From Catonella morbi ATCC 51271 (GTDB taxonomy: Bacteria > Bacillota > Clostridia > Lachnospirales > Lachnospiraceae), in NCBI RefSeq assembly GCF_000160035.2, contig NZ_KI535370.1, forward strand, positions 243,617 to 307,616: a DNA stretch of 64,000 nucleotides. The letters are read 5' to 3'. Both the position numbers and the translations under genes were made by a program. Under the pieces are notes generated by a model. That model did not search any database and was not told the DNA's origin. It saw only the letters and a program-made list of their open reading frames with translations. Of this stretch, positions 1 to 10,600 are shown piece after piece; within the stretch, counting starts at the first letter, position 1; each line of letters begins with the position of its first letter.

Positions 1-351
1 TGCATTCTTAACCGCTCCACGATAGACTATTTTCTTTAATACTGCTTCCTTCGCAATAAATATCTTTGATTTTACTGCTGAACTTATAATAAGAGTTTTA
101 TCCTTATAGTTTCCTCTTGGCACACGAAGATTTTTTATTGCATTCGCCTTAAGGATTATCTTATTTACATTGTTCTTCTTAAGTACACCTATCAGCTCTT
201 TTCCCGAACTTACGGTTACTTCAGTTTTTTTAACCGTTACCTTCTTTGTTTGTGCCGCATCTGCCTGCATAGTTCCCACTTTTGTCGGTAACATTCCTAT
301 AGACATTGCCGTAATCATCGCTACTGCTAAACTTCTCTTAAGTTTTCTCAT
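1..351 (-). CDS. Secreted protein, N-terminal part (cut by window edge)
   Basis: This is the first 117 codons of a minus-strand gene that runs off the left edge of the window. The start at 351 is set by a GGGGAGG ribosome binding site just upstream. The product begins with a basic stretch (MRKLKRS), a hydrophobic core and an ADAA signal-peptidase-like site near residue 33, so it is predicted to be exported. The visible mature part is rich in Lys, Val and Ile, with phrases such as NKIILKANAIKNLRVP that suggest a repetitive beta-strand surface protein. The family cannot be named from this part alone. A promoter-like pair lies upstream at 530-558. Confidence 0.7.
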   Translation of the reverse strand, partial: MRKLKRSLAVAMITAMSIGMLPTKVGTMQADAAQTKKVTVKKTEVTVSSGKELIGVLKKNNVNKIILKANAIKNLRVPRGNYKDKTLIISSAVKSKIFIAKEAVLKKIVYRGAVKNA

Positions 352-529
352 AAGACCTCCCCTTTTCTTAACCCCCAGTCAGCCATACTCCCAAACAGAT
401 TTATTCATAAACCTAAGACTTATCGTGTCAGGCAAAATTTTTAACCGGTTTATTCATATAAAAATACTGACTGATAATTATTTTATGCTGTCTTTGATAA
501 TAAAAATTATTTTCATTATCAGCGTATAT

Positions 530-567
530 ATAATACTAACTTGCAGGATTAAAGTCAATATTGACTT
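530..567 (-). promoter_or_regulatory. Promoter with palindrome over the -35 box
   Basis: On the minus strand, TTGACT (553-558) and TATTAT (530-535) are separated by exactly 17 bases. The -35 box sits inside a perfect 16-base palindrome, AAGTCAATATTGACTT, at 552-567, which looks like an operator. It would drive the secreted-protein gene starting at 351. This is a sequence match only. Confidence 0.5.
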
Positions 568-712
568 ATAATTTATATAAATCATCTATTTTATAAAAAA
601 ACTCAGTATTAATGCCTGTTTTACATATTCTTGGTCTGACAACTTGCAGTAAAATTCTATATAATGATATTTTTTCTCAAGATATTTCATATTGTATGAC
701 TTTCTCCCATAC

Positions 713-758
713 AAAAAAGCACCGTGCCACGGGTCACAACCGCAACTTGATGCTTTTT
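713..758 (-). terminator. Hairpin terminator after the DUF3343 gene
   Basis: On the minus strand, AAAAAGCATC pairs with GGTGCTTTTTT across a GC-rich inner loop that can form further short pairs (ACCCGTG with CACGGT). The arm ends in a run of T, giving an intrinsic terminator for the selenium-related genes. The A/T flanks could let it work in both directions. Confidence 0.6.
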
Positions 759-784
759 CCGATTTAAGTCTGAATGACAGACAA

Positions 785-1021
785 TTATATCAGACAATTA
801 TGTATTGCCTGCTCCTTAAGCCCTGCAAACTTGAGGACTTCTCTGATTACATCCTCATTTTCCGGTGCTGAACACCAGGCAAGCCCACAGCCTGCCGATA
901 TTACCTTAGGAACCGGAATCATTCTTCCGGGCACTTTTCTTTCTTCACATACAGCTTCCATTTTCATTGCATCCGTAGTATTGACAAAGGTGACAACAAT
1001 TTTAGGTTCTTTTGCTCTCAT
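785..1021 (-). CDS. DUF3343 family putative Se/S carrier-like protein
   Basis: This 78-residue protein matches the DUF3343 family (putative Se/S carrier-like), with the core IVVTFVNTTDAM..ME, a basic loop, GCGLAWCS (two Cys in a GCGLAWC motif) and a C-terminal helix. Small proteins of this type occur beside YedF and cysteine-desulfurase genes in selenium-using clostridia, and that is the order here. It starts 9 bases after the yedF stop with an AGAGGTG ribosome binding site, so it is probably co-translated from the same message. The exact reaction is unknown. A role in presenting selenium or persulfide sulfur is inferred from context and the conserved cysteines. Confidence 0.8.
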   Translation of the reverse strand: MRAKEPKIVVTFVNTTDAMKMEAVCEERKVPGRMIPVPKVISAGCGLAWCSAPENEDVIREVLKFAGLKEQAIHNCLI

Positions 1022-1030
1022 TTACACCTC

Positions 1031-1627
1031 TTAAGGACGGATTACAAGACCTGAATCAGCCATAGTCTGAGCGATATCATACATATTGGATACCTGACCT
1101 ACCTGAAGATTTTCAGCTATTCCATAGAAATTAAGACAGGTACCGCAGGTCATAATGTTTACGCCTGCTTTCTCAAGATTCTTAAGGTCTTCTAATGAAG
1201 CTGAACCTTCTGTAGTAAGATATGCTCCGCCATTGTAGAAAATTATATTATCAGGTGTAGGAGTTATATTGGTTAACGCAAAGATATAAGCCTTCATAAG
1301 ATTCTTGCCAAGCTCATCATCACCACAACCCATAGTCGGTCCTGAAATAACAACTGTTGTAGGTCCTTCCTTCTTCTCTCCCTTTTCGCAGGCAGCTTCA
1401 CATCCCGCCTTCACTTCAATACGTACTACAAATTCTTCATCTGACTTCTTCTCACTTGCAGCAGCGAAATTGCTTTTAGCCGCAAGTTTCAAGAGATTTT
1501 GTACTGCTGTCTCATTATCCACTGTAACTTCAACTATACCATCTTCCGTAAGCTCTTCCATAGCTTTCTTTGTTGTTACTACAGGTAACGGACAAGCCAT
1601 TCCTTTACAATCCAATTTCTTTTCCAT
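1031..1627 (-). CDS. yedF: YedF, sulfurtransferase-like selenium metabolism protein
   Basis: This 198-residue protein has a TusA-like N-terminal domain (LDCKGMACPLPVV, with the Cys-Pro-x-Pro helix signature at about residues 8-14) and a DsrE/DsrF-like C-terminal half containing GGAYLTTEGS and MTCGTCLNFYGI. This fused form is the one named YedF in selenium metabolism. The ATG at 1627 is chosen over a TTG 12 bases upstream because a perfect GGAGG sits 5 bases before it. It is followed by the DUF3343 gene and preceded, across a 180-base gap, by the desulfurase-like gene. No selD or selenocysteine genes are visible in the window, so the selenium link rests on family knowledge. Confidence 0.88.
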   Translation of the reverse strand: MEKKLDCKGMACPLPVVTTKKAMEELTEDGIVEVTVDNETAVQNLLKLAAKSNFAAASEKKSDEEFVVRIEVKAGCEAACEKGEKKEGPTTVVISGPTMGCGDDELGKNLMKAYIFALTNITPTPDNIIFYNGGAYLTTEGSASLEDLKNLEKAGVNIMTCGTCLNFYGIAENLQVGQVSNMYDIAQTMADSGLVIRP

Positions 1628-1632
1628 AATAA

Positions 1633-1637
1633 CCTCC
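1633..1637 (-). promoter_or_regulatory. Ribosome binding site deciding the yedF start
   Basis: GGAGG on the minus strand lies 5 bases before the ATG at 1627. The upstream in-frame TTG at 1639 overlaps this site and is not usable. Confidence 0.7.
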
Positions 1638-1747
1638 AAACATTTTTTACCCTTAACTCCATATATCTCTGTATAGAGACCAACAAAATTTATATGATAT
1701 GAATCAAGAGTTATTTATCTCTTAAAGTCTATCATTTTAATACCGAT

Positions 1748-1762
1748 TAGTCTAATAGACTA
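1748..1762. promoter_or_regulatory. Palindrome in front of yedF (possible operator)
   Basis: TAGTCTAATAGACTA is a near-perfect palindrome with 7-base arms in the 180-base gap between the desulfurase-like gene and yedF. It has no T run and sits in an AT-rich stretch, so a protein-binding site fits better than a terminator. A second AGTCTATC-like half site lies at about 1727. Confidence 0.35.
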
Positions 1763-1807
1763 TATTTATAAATATGCTGTCTTATAGTTTAACTCTATAT
1801 ATACAGA

Positions 1808-2944
1808 TTATTCTTCAATAAGAGTTCGTACCGCATTAATTGCTGTATCAACCTCTTCTTCAGTATTAAAATGTGAGAAGCTGAATCTGACCGCTCCCTG
1901 ATCTACTGTTCCGAGAGCCTTATGCATAAGAGGAGCACAATGTCCTCCCGGTCTGGTGGCTATTTCAAAGCGGTTGGCAAGCTCATCACTTACTGCGCCC
2001 GATTCATAGTCTGAAAGATTAATGGATACTATAGGACATCTGTCTTTTATATCAAAATCACCATAAATTTTAACTCCCTCAATATCCTTTACACCATTAT
2101 AAAATCTCCACATAAGCGACATTTCTTTGTCATGTATTGTCTGCATACCGTATTCATTTATATAGTCAATAGCCGCATCAAGTCCCGCCAGTCCATGTCC
2201 ATTAAGTGTTCCCGCTTCAAGTCTTGTAGGCATTTCCACAGGCTGATGCTCATTGTAGGTCTGAACTCCGGTGCCGCCTGAAAGATAAGGCTTCACCTCT
2301 ACTCCCTCTCTTACATACATTCCGCCTGTACCCTGTGGTCCAAGTAAGCCCTTGTGTCCCGTGAAGCAGAGAATATCTATATTAAGTACTTTTACATCTA
2401 TAGGAAATACTCCTGCTGTCTGAGAAGCATCTACCACAAAAATCAGTCCATGCTTCTTTGCAATTTCACCAACCCGCTTGATATCAACTAAATTCCCTGT
2501 GAGATTGGAACCTGCTGTGGAAATAATGGCTTTAGTATTTGGTTTTATCAGGTTTTCAAATTCCTCATAATTCGGTCTGCCAAGCTTATCTGCAGATACA
2601 AATGAAAGTTCCACACCTTCATCTCTAAGCTGATAAAGAGGCCGAAGCACCGAATTATGTTCAAGACAGGTGGTGATAACCGCATCACCTTTTTCAAGTA
2701 TTCCCTTAATTGCTATGTTTAAGCTTTCTGTAGCATTCATAGTAAAAACTATGTTAGACGGACCTTCCGCATTAAAAAATTTAGCCAGTTTCATTCTGGT
2801 CGAAAATACAGTTCTGGATGCACCCAGTGAGGCTGAATGTGTGCCTCTTTCAGCATTTCCAAGCGTTGTAAGTGCCTCTGCTACTGCCTCCACGACTTCT
2901 TTAGGTTTAACCCTTGTTGTTGCCGCATTATCTAAATAAATCAT
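1808..2944 (-). CDS. Class V aminotransferase-fold cysteine desulfurase family protein
   Basis: This 378-residue PLP enzyme matches the cysteine desulfurase/selenocysteine-lyase-like group of class V aminotransferases. The opening YLDNAATT, the PLP-contact Asp172 in VVDASQTAG, the Schiff-base Lys198 in FTGHKGLLG and a Cys at 336 in RPGGHCAPL are all visible. It probably releases sulfur or selenium from (seleno)cysteine as a persulfide or selenide. Neighbouring YedF and DUF3343 proteins are plausible acceptors. The ATG abuts the rarA stop codon, and its GGAGGG site lies inside the end of rarA, which indicates translational coupling. An IscS/NifS-type housekeeping role cannot be excluded, but no iscU is next to it. 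Confidence 0.85.
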   Translation of the reverse strand: MIYLDNAATTRVKPKEVVEAVAEALTTLGNAERGTHSASLGASRTVFSTRMKLAKFFNAEGPSNIVFTMNATESLNIAIKGILEKGDAVITTCLEHNSVLRPLYQLRDEGVELSFVSADKLGRPNYEEFENLIKPNTKAIISTAGSNLTGNLVDIKRVGEIAKKHGLIFVVDASQTAGVFPIDVKVLNIDILCFTGHKGLLGPQGTGGMYVREGVEVKPYLSGGTGVQTYNEHQPVEMPTRLEAGTLNGHGLAGLDAAIDYINEYGMQTIHDKEMSLMWRFYNGVKDIEGVKIYGDFDIKDRCPIVSINLSDYESGAVSDELANRFEIATRPGGHCAPLMHKALGTVDQGAVRFSFSHFNTEEEVDTAINAVRTLIEE

Positions 2945-4258
2945 TTAACCCTCCCTGTATTTTCTAATCTCCTCAAGTCTTTCCTTAAACTCCTTCTCTG
3001 CCCCCATTCCATAAGGTTCATAATAATGCCTGTCAGAAAGAGATTCAGGGAGACATTTCATTTTTGTTATCTTATCCTCATAATTATGTGCATACTGATA
3101 ACCCTTGCCATAATCAAGTTCAGCCATCAGTGAAGTAGGGGCATTTCTTATATGAAGCGGTACCGGCTCAGAAAACGTCTTAGCAGCATCATCTCTTGCC
3201 TTAAAGTAACCGGCCTCCATAGCGTTTGACTTAGGTGCTAAAGCCATATAAGTTACTGCCTCCATAAGATTTACGCTACACTCAGGCATTCCTATAAAAT
3301 GACAGGCCTGATATGCCGCCACAGCCAAAGGTAATGCCTGAATATCTGCAAGCCCTACATCTTCACTTGCAAATCTTATAACTCTTCTTGCTATATAAAG
3401 AGGCTCTTCTCCTGCTTCAAGCATTCTAACCAGCCAGTATATAGCCGCATCCGGGTCTGAATTTCGCATTGATTTATGTAAAGCTGAGATAAGATTATAA
3501 TGCTCTTCCCCATTTTTATCGTAAAGCAAAGCCTTCTTACCGGTGCATTGTTCCACTATTTCTTTTGTGACTATTGTTTTTTCTTTGGTAAATTCACCAT
3601 TGTTAATAGCCATTTCAAGTGTGTTAAGTGCTGTCCTCGCATCACCGTTTGAAAATAACGCAATAGCATGTACCAGCTCATCAGCAATCTCTACATTAAG
3701 CATACCAAAGCCTTTTTTATCTTTCAAAGCCCTTGTTAAAAGTTTGGCAATATCCTCAGTAGTCAGCTGTTTAAGCACAAACACCTTGCATCTTGAAAGC
3801 AAAGCGGCATTTATTTCAAAGGAAGGATTCTCAGTGGTAGCCCCGATTAGGATAATACTTCCTCTTTCAACAAAAGGAAGGAAGGCATCCTGCTGTGCCT
3901 TATTAAAACGGTGAATCTCGTCTACAAATAAGACTGTCCTCATCCCAAGCTTTCTGGTTTCCCCAGCCTTAGCCATCACCTCTTTAATTTCTTTAATACC
4001 GCTTGTGACAGCGCTGAAATTAATAAACTCCGAATGTGTTTTAGCCGCAATTATGCCTGCCAAAGTAGTTTTCCCAACTCCCGGAGGTCCCCAGAATATC
4101 ATAGAAGTTATATTATCATTTTCTATAAGCCTTCTGAGCAGCTTACCTTCTCCTATCAAATGTTCCTGACCCGCAAATGCAGAAAACTCCTCTGGCCTTA
4201 ATCTGTCAGCCAAAGGAGTCACATTACGGCCTGTGTCAAAAAAAGACATCTGTTCCAT
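2945..4258 (-). CDS. rarA: Replication-associated recombination protein A (MgsA/RarA)
   Basis: This 437-residue AAA+ ATPase is related to clamp loaders and RuvB. It has Walker A GPPGVGKT at residues 57-64, Walker B DEIH at 113-116, a sensor-1 region ([11 protein letters not shown]) and the family's C-terminal segment ending in [13 protein letters not shown] and HYYEPYGMG. It acts at stalled replication forks with SSB. Length and motifs are complete. The start codon overlaps the clpX stop by one base (TAATG), so it is translationally coupled to clpX. Confidence 0.95.
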   Translation of the reverse strand: MEQMSFFDTGRNVTPLADRLRPEEFSAFAGQEHLIGEGKLLRRLIENDNITSMIFWGPPGVGKTTLAGIIAAKTHSEFINFSAVTSGIKEIKEVMAKAGETRKLGMRTVLFVDEIHRFNKAQQDAFLPFVERGSIILIGATTENPSFEINAALLSRCKVFVLKQLTTEDIAKLLTRALKDKKGFGMLNVEIADELVHAIALFSNGDARTALNTLEMAINNGEFTKEKTIVTKEIVEQCTGKKALLYDKNGEEHYNLISALHKSMRNSDPDAAIYWLVRMLEAGEEPLYIARRVIRFASEDVGLADIQALPLAVAAYQACHFIGMPECSVNLMEAVTYMALAPKSNAMEAGYFKARDDAAKTFSEPVPLHIRNAPTSLMAELDYGKGYQYAHNYEDKITKMKCLPESLSDRHYYEPYGMGAEKEFKERLEEIRKYREG

Positions 4259-5547
4259 TATGCAATTTCGCCTTTATTTGTTGTTTTTTTCTTAATTGTG
4301 ATACTTTTTTTAGCCGGCTTATCCTCTGAATAGATAATCTGAGGCTTTTCCTCACCTTTAACGGCAGCCACGGTTACTATACATTTCACAGCCTTTTCCT
4401 CAGAAGGAATGGTAAACATAGTATCAAGCATGGTCTTTTCCATTATAGACCTTAAGCCTCTTGCACCCGTCTTCCTTGCTGCCGACTGTTTAGCTATTTC
4501 TCTGATTGCTTCATCTTCAAATTCAAGCTCAACTCCGTCAAATTCGAGAAGCTTCTTATACTGCTTAACCATAGCATTCTTAGGCTCGGTAATTATACGC
4601 ATAAGAGCATTTTCATCAAGCAAATCAAGAGTTACGAGTATAGGCACACGACCTATGAACTCAGGTATCATACCAAATTTTACAAAATCCTGAGGTTCAA
4701 GCTGTTTAAGAAGTTCGGACACATCTTTTTTGGATTTATCCTCAATCTCACCGCCAAAACCGATTGATTTCTTGTCAATTCTTGACTCAATTATCTTCTC
4801 TATACCATCAAAAGCTCCTCCACAGATAAAAAGGATATCCTTGGTATCTATCTGTAAGAATTCCTGATGCGGATGTTTTCTTCCACCCTGAGGCGGTACA
4901 GAAGCAACTGTTCCTTCAAGCATCTTAAGTAAGGCCTGCTGAACACCCTCTCCCGATACATCCCTGGTAATGGAAGTATTCTCAGATTTTCTTGTAATCT
5001 TGTCTATTTCATCAATGTAAATTATACCATGCTCTGCCCTGTCTATGTCATATTCTGCCGACTGTATAAGCTTTAGAAGCACATTTTCCACATCTTCGCC
5101 TACATAACCTGCTTCTGTAAGAGTTGTTGCATCAGCAATCGCAAAAGGCACATTCAGAAGCTTAGCCAAAGTCTGTGCAAGATAAGTCTTACCCGAACCG
5201 GTAGGCCCAACCATGACTATATTGCTCTTTTGAAGCTCAACATCCAGGCTCTTACCCATGGAAACTCTTTTATAATGATTATAAACTGCTACAGCAAGAG
5301 CCTTCTTTGCATCATCCTGACCTATAACATACTGATCGAGAAAGTCTTTAATCTGTTCCGGTTTGTAGAGGTTGAATCCTTCTACCTCTTCATCCATTTC
5401 AAACTCTTCCTCGATAATCTCAGAACAAAGGTTTATACACTCATCACAGATGTATACACCATGTCCTGCAATGAGCTTTCTAACCTGATCCTGTGGCTTA
5501 CCACAAAAAGAACACTTTAACTTGCCCTGTTCGTTACTTTTTGCCAT
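4258..5547 (-). CDS. clpX: ATP-dependent Clp protease ATP-binding subunit ClpX
   Basis: This 429-residue unfoldase has the N-terminal zinc-binding domain (Cys12, Cys15, Cys34, Cys37), Walker A GPTGSGKT (114-121), the pore loop GYVGED (about 147-152), Walker B IIYIDEID (175-182) and the sensor-2 region [10 protein letters not shown]. It feeds substrates to ClpP, whose gene lies 18 bases upstream in the same direction. The C-terminal tail is Lys-rich ([17 protein letters not shown]), a little longer than usual but unremarkable. A GAGG site precedes the ATG. Confidence 0.97.
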   Translation of the reverse strand: MAKSNEQGKLKCSFCGKPQDQVRKLIAGHGVYICDECINLCSEIIEEEFEMDEEVEGFNLYKPEQIKDFLDQYVIGQDDAKKALAVAVYNHYKRVSMGKSLDVELQKSNIVMVGPTGSGKTYLAQTLAKLLNVPFAIADATTLTEAGYVGEDVENVLLKLIQSAEYDIDRAEHGIIYIDEIDKITRKSENTSITRDVSGEGVQQALLKMLEGTVASVPPQGGRKHPHQEFLQIDTKDILFICGGAFDGIEKIIESRIDKKSIGFGGEIEDKSKKDVSELLKQLEPQDFVKFGMIPEFIGRVPILVTLDLLDENALMRIITEPKNAMVKQYKKLLEFDGVELEFEDEAIREIAKQSAARKTGARGLRSIMEKTMLDTMFTIPSEEKAVKCIVTVAAVKGEEKPQIIYSEDKPAKKSITIKKKTTNKGEIA

Positions 5548-5565
5548 CTATATCATTCCTCTATT

Positions 5566-6150
5566 CTATGCTCTCTTGGTAACTATTTCATCAATGAGAC
5601 CGTAAGCCTTGGCTTCCTCAGCTGTCATAAAATTATCCCGCTCTGTATCTCTTTCAATATCTTCTAACGGTCTTCCTGTATTAGCTGCAAGCATCTCATT
5701 AAGTCTTTTACGGGTTTTTATAATATTATCCGCAACAATCTTAATATCAGAAGCCTGTCCTCTTGCACCGCCTGAAGGCTGGTGAATCATAATCTCGGAG
5801 TTAGGAAGTGCAAGTCTCTTACCCTTTGTGCCACCAGCAAGAAGAAATGCTCCCATACTGGCAGCAAGACCCATACAAATTGTAGAAACATCACATTTGA
5901 TATAATTCATCGTATCATATATAGCCATTCCGGCAGTTACTGAACCACCCGGACTGTTTATATAAAGATGTATATCTTTGGATGGATCCTCTGCTTCAAG
6001 GAAGAGCAACTGAGCAATAATAACGCTTGCTGACACATCCGTCACTTCTTCTCCGAGGAATATAATTCTGTCCTCCAGAAGTCTGGAGTAAATATCATAA
6101 GATCTTTCTCCACGACTGGTCTGTTCAATGACATAAGGTACTAAACTCAT
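5566..6150 (-). CDS. clpP: ATP-dependent Clp protease proteolytic subunit ClpP
   Basis: This 194-residue serine peptidase has a complete catalytic triad: Ser98 in GLAASMGAF, His123 in MIHQPSGG and Asp172 in DTERDNFM. The N-terminal loop ([18 protein letters not shown]) that docks with the ATPase ring is present. It lies between tig and clpX with short gaps, the standard Firmicutes order. The GGAGG site fixes the start at 6150. Confidence 0.97.
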   Translation of the reverse strand: MSLVPYVIEQTSRGERSYDIYSRLLEDRIIFLGEEVTDVSASVIIAQLLFLEAEDPSKDIHLYINSPGGSVTAGMAIYDTMNYIKCDVSTICMGLAASMGAFLLAGGTKGKRLALPNSEIMIHQPSGGARGQASDIKIVADNIIKTRKRLNEMLAANTGRPLEDIERDTERDNFMTAEEAKAYGLIDEIVTKRA

Positions 6151-6165
6151 ATCTTCCCTCCAATA

Positions 6166-7524
6166 TTATTCTTCAGTAGTCTCTTCTTTCTTCTTTCTTG
6201 GCTTTCTAGCAGCCTTCTTAGGAGCTTCTGCTTCCTCAGTCTCTACTGCCGCATCTCTGATAAAATCAACCGCCTTAGATACTGCAAGGTCAAGCATCAT
6301 GCTCTTCTTCTCTTCCTCACCGATAGACTCTTTAAGCTTGTCTATCTCCATATTGTAAGTCTTGGACATTTCTTCTAACTCTTTATTGAAATCTTCTTCT
6401 GTAGCTTCAATATTTTCAGCCTTAACAACAGCCTCAAGCACAAGTCTGCTCTGAATTCTCTTAAGAGCCTGTGGTCTGAGGTTCTCCATAAATGTATCAG
6501 GGGTCATTCCCGTAAACTGGAAATACTGCTCAGGGCTAAGTCCCTGCTGACGGATTCTGTTTGCAAAATCCTGTGCCATCTGGCGTGTCTGTGCCTCTAC
6601 CATAGCCTCAGGAATATCCATCTTAGCAGCCTCAATTACCTTGTCAATAGCAGCTTCTTCCTTAGCGCTCTTAGCGGCATTAGCCTTACGCTCTGCCACT
6701 CTCTTACTGATAGCCTTTTTATACTCTGCTACTGTATCATATTCGCTGACATCCTGCACGAAATCATCATCAAGCTCAGGAAGTTCCTTACGCTTAATCT
6801 CTTTAAGAGCTACCTTGAAAACAGCCGGCTTTCCTGCAAGTGCTTTTGCATGATACTCCTCAGGGAAGGTAACATTTACATCAAACTCATCTCCGGCCTT
6901 GTGTCCGATTATCTGGTCTTCAAATCCTTCTATGAAAGCATGTGAACCAAGTGTAAGAGGATAGTTCTCGCTCTTCCCACCGTCAAACTGCTCTCCGTCT
7001 ACATAACCGTCAAAGTCAATAACAGTCTCATCACCGTTTACAGCCTCACCATCTTCAACTTTGATAGTTCTTGCGTTTTTATTTCTGTCCTGATCTATTT
7101 CATTGTTAAGCTCTTCTTCTGAAACTGCGGTATCAACCTTAGCTACAGAAACACCCTTGTATTCGCCAAGTTCAACTTCCGGCTTAGTTGCTACTGTTGC
7201 GGTAAAGATGAAAGGCTTACCCTTTTCAATCTGTGTTACCTCGATTTCAGGCTGTGAAACTATCTCTAAACCACTTTCCTTAGCAGCCTCTTCGTAAGCT
7301 GCTCCGATAATTTCATTTGCAGCATCTTCAAAAAATACTTCTGTACCATACATTTTCTCTATCATAGCAAGAGGTGCTTTTCCTTTACGGAATCCGGGAA
7401 CAGCAATTCTGTTCTTCTGCTTATGATATACTTTGTTAATTGCTGCATCTAATTCTGTCGCTTCTCTTTCAATGGTAAGCTTTACCATATTCTTCTGCTC
7501 TAAATTCTCGATCTTTACGCTCAT
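6166..7524 (-). CDS. tig: Trigger factor (ribosome-associated chaperone and prolyl isomerase)
   Basis: This 452-residue protein has the ribosome-binding N-domain with the GFRKGKAP signature (about residues 44-51), a central FKBP-type prolyl isomerase domain (about 155-245) and the helical C-terminal domain. It ends in an unusually basic tail (PKKAARKPRKKKEETTEE), a low-complexity addition sometimes found in clostridial trigger factors. It is the first gene of the tig-clpP-clpX-rarA run and has its own promoter at 7579-7607. Confidence 0.96.
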   Translation of the reverse strand: MSVKIENLEQKNMVKLTIEREATELDAAINKVYHKQKNRIAVPGFRKGKAPLAMIEKMYGTEVFFEDAANEIIGAAYEEAAKESGLEIVSQPEIEVTQIEKGKPFIFTATVATKPEVELGEYKGVSVAKVDTAVSEEELNNEIDQDRNKNARTIKVEDGEAVNGDETVIDFDGYVDGEQFDGGKSENYPLTLGSHAFIEGFEDQIIGHKAGDEFDVNVTFPEEYHAKALAGKPAVFKVALKEIKRKELPELDDDFVQDVSEYDTVAEYKKAISKRVAERKANAAKSAKEEAAIDKVIEAAKMDIPEAMVEAQTRQMAQDFANRIRQQGLSPEQYFQFTGMTPDTFMENLRPQALKRIQSRLVLEAVVKAENIEATEEDFNKELEEMSKTYNMEIDKLKESIGEEEKKSMMLDLAVSKAVDFIRDAAVETEEAEAPKKAARKPRKKKEETTEE

Positions 7525-7578
7525 TTTTAATTATTTCCTCCTTAAATTATAGCTAAATATATGCTATGACAGTTTATC

Positions 7579-7607
7579 ATTATAGCATAGGGGGTTGGAA
7601 ATTACAA
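7579..7607 (-). promoter_or_regulatory. Sigma-A type promoter of tig-clpP-clpX-rarA
   Basis: On the minus strand, TTGTAA (7602-7607) and a consensus TATAAT (7579-7584) are separated by 17 bases, about 55 bases upstream of the tig start. An inverted repeat (TATGCTAT with ATAGCATA, about 7560-7590) overlaps the -10 region and could be an operator or a start-site hairpin. Confidence 0.65.
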
Positions 7608-7678
7608 TACTCGTATAGGACAAAGTCGATAAAGTTCAAACAAAAATCATAAATTCGGTATAAAATTTCTGCCTGATT

Positions 7679-10600
7679 TTAGTGTGTCCTTTTAAAATAA
7701 TCCATTAAAATGTCCTTGATATAGTTATACCTTCTTGCATAAGAGTTTTCCACCCTGATAATCTGCAGGTTGTGAGCCTTACATATCTCATTTTTCTTCC
7801 TGTCTCTTTCTCTGACAGCTTCCTCCGTATAATGCTCCTTCCCGTCAAGCTCTATCGCAAGGATTGGAATTTCAGCCTTCCCCTGCTTTTCATAAACCAC
7901 GAAGTCAAACCTTCCCATGTAAAATAGGACATTATGGGTTAAATTTTCTTGAAATACCTGAGAAATAGCCACTTCCTTATGGATAGTATATCTGCTTTGA
8001 GTAAGCCAGATATTCCCTAAGGCATGTGTTAAATTGTCGAGAAAGGCATTTTCAGTGGCTGTTGAAAACGGCTGTACTCCCAAAGCCCTCGAACTCACCT
8101 GTTTTTTAGTAACCGCAGACTGACCGTTGGTTCTTATATAATTTACCAATTCATATAAGTCATCATCAGTATTGTTCCCATGTAATCTTTCAAGCTCTTT
8201 GGTACTTGCGAGCAGGATGAGTTTCTCCTTAGCCCTTGAAGTTGCCACATTAAGAAGTTCTTTATTGTTTTTAAGCCAGTTGTAAGTCCCTTCAGTCGTC
8301 CTGTCTGAAAGTGCGGTAGAAAACAATACTACATCTTTCTCATCTCCCTGAAAAGCATGAACTGTTCCACAGGAAATATTCCTTAAATTTCTGTCTCTGA
8401 TTCCTCTTTCTATAAGTTCCCTTTGATTGACAAAAGGGGTTATTACCGCTATGCTCTTGTCTTTGTTATGTTCGGCATAATCAAGAATTTCAGCCACTTC
8501 AGCCGGAGAAGTATTTTTAGTCTCGCTTCGGCTGTTTTCTACATTTACATAGACAAGCGGTTCTTTTTCCTCACTCTTTGTCATTATTTCAAGTTTAGAG
8601 TTATAATACTTTTTGTTGTTAAAATCAATTATCTTCTTATGAGAACGATAATGGTTACGCAGTAAAATCTCATCGCTTACCGCATCACAAGCAAGATATG
8701 TTTTATAAATTGAATTTTCTTTATAATCATATTCATCACTTATGTTGTACTTTTTCCTTAATTTTATATTGCTTATATCATCTAAGAGAACCACAGGTCT
8801 AAGTTGTTGAGGATCTCCCACCAGCATCATATTTTCCCCCCTGATTATAGGCACAAGGGAAATTGCAACATTGCACTGGCTGGCTTCATCTATAATGACC
8901 ATATCAAATAATATCTCCGGCTTACCCAATCTGTGAGCAGATATACAGGTAGTCACCATTATAGGAAATACCCTCTGAAGCGATTTTACATTTTCTGTTT
9001 TTTTAAGATACCCGGCAAATTTTTGAATTCTATCGTCCTCTTTCATATCGGCATCCAGTATATCAATAAGCTCACTAAATGGCTTGGTTTCAAGCTTCTT
9101 TATATATTTAGCTGAAGTGAAATAAAGATATTGATAAAATTCTTCATCATTTCTGTCCAAAAGCTCCATAACCTTATCATTGGATACTTCCCCTATATCA
9201 TCAATCTTCTGATTCAGGTTATTCATCTGATTCATCTGCAAATCCATCTGAAAGGCTGCAATTGAACCTTCATTTTTCATTCCCTTCTGATATTTCATCA
9301 GATGCTCCATACTTTCTTTTCGCTCTCTTAATTCAACTACGTCTTCATAGTTTTTCAGCAAGTCGGAAAGCTGTTTTGCCCTTACTTTCCTATCCTCTTT
9401 TCTTTTATTCAGTGTGTCCTCATATATATTAATTGCAGCAACCTGCTTTCTAAGCTCTTTTATATAATTTATAGCTTCTCTCAGCTTTTGAGTATTGCCA
9501 AGTCTGAGTATAGGAAACGGTATGGTTTTACCTTTGTATTTTAAATTACTGAGAGCTTCAGTCACACTGTCTATAGGTGTATTATTATATGAAGCAAAGA
9601 GGACCGTTGTTTCATTAAAAAATGCCGTAATTATAGTATTTTTAATCGTATTTGTCTTTCCTGTACCCGGCGGTCCCTGAATGTAGGCACAGGGAAACTT
9701 CATAGCATTATTTATAGCAAGTAATTGGTCCAGGTTTATATTTTTATTGATAAGAGCTATAGGATATGCCTTGCTCCTTCGCGGTTTTGCAAGCAATTCT
9801 CCAAAAAATGCCTTTATAGGTGTGCTTACCTCATCAGTACCATACATATCTAATATAGCCTTATATTCGCTGTTTAAGTCAAGTGCCACATCAAGCCCAA
9901 GTCCAATGATATAGGGAATGTCATCTACCTGTTCACAACCCTGTAAATGGCTTGCAATAGCATCTTTAATAGCTTCCTGATTTTTTTCAAATTCGCTTAG
10001 CAGTTCATACTCTTCAGCCTCTAAAAATTTCCTTACGTTCTGAACTTCTCCGACTATTGTAAACTGAGTACATATTGTTATTTCTTTGGCCGGCTTTAGA
10101 GCCCTTGCCTTTACATCTAAACCAAGCTTCCTATATGCAAGTACATGCAACCCCTTATTTGTATGTACGCTAAGCACATTCATAGCCAGATTTTTAATCT
10201 GCAATCCACCGCTTTCAAATTTCTTTTTGTCTTTATTATATTGAAAATACTTAACTATGAGCTTAAATTGTTCTTCCGAAAGCTCGTAAACATCATCAGT
10301 TATGGTATCTCTGTCTAAATAATGTATAAGTTCAAAATCTGTCTCATAGGTGCTTCCATCTAATTTGTTGCACATTTCAAGGTAGCTAAGGATTTTCAAA
10401 TTTGCATTTTGTTTGAATATATTTACATATTTTTCCGGGTTCATAGCTATATCTTCAATCAGCTTTTCATTTCTCTCACAAAAACTTCCATTCACTACTT
10501 CAGCTGAAATTATCGAATCTAAAAATATCTTATCCAATCTCATAACTGTATAATAGCCCAAATGAAGACCATCTACCTTCAGAACTCTTGTATATGGCTC

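Larger units (their letters stand above)
352..784. other. Intergenic region
   Basis: About 430 bases of AT-rich DNA lie between two minus-strand genes. Apart from the promoter/palindrome at 530-567 and the hairpin at 713-758, I see no gene or RNA in it. The ORF-like stretch at 170-571 on the plus strand is mostly antisense to the secreted-protein gene and has no coding character. Confidence 0.5.

Noticed and set aside
1305..1676. Plus-strand frame of 123 residues opposite yedF
   Set aside because: Antisense shadow of a well-supported gene, Ser/Phe-rich, no ribosome binding site.
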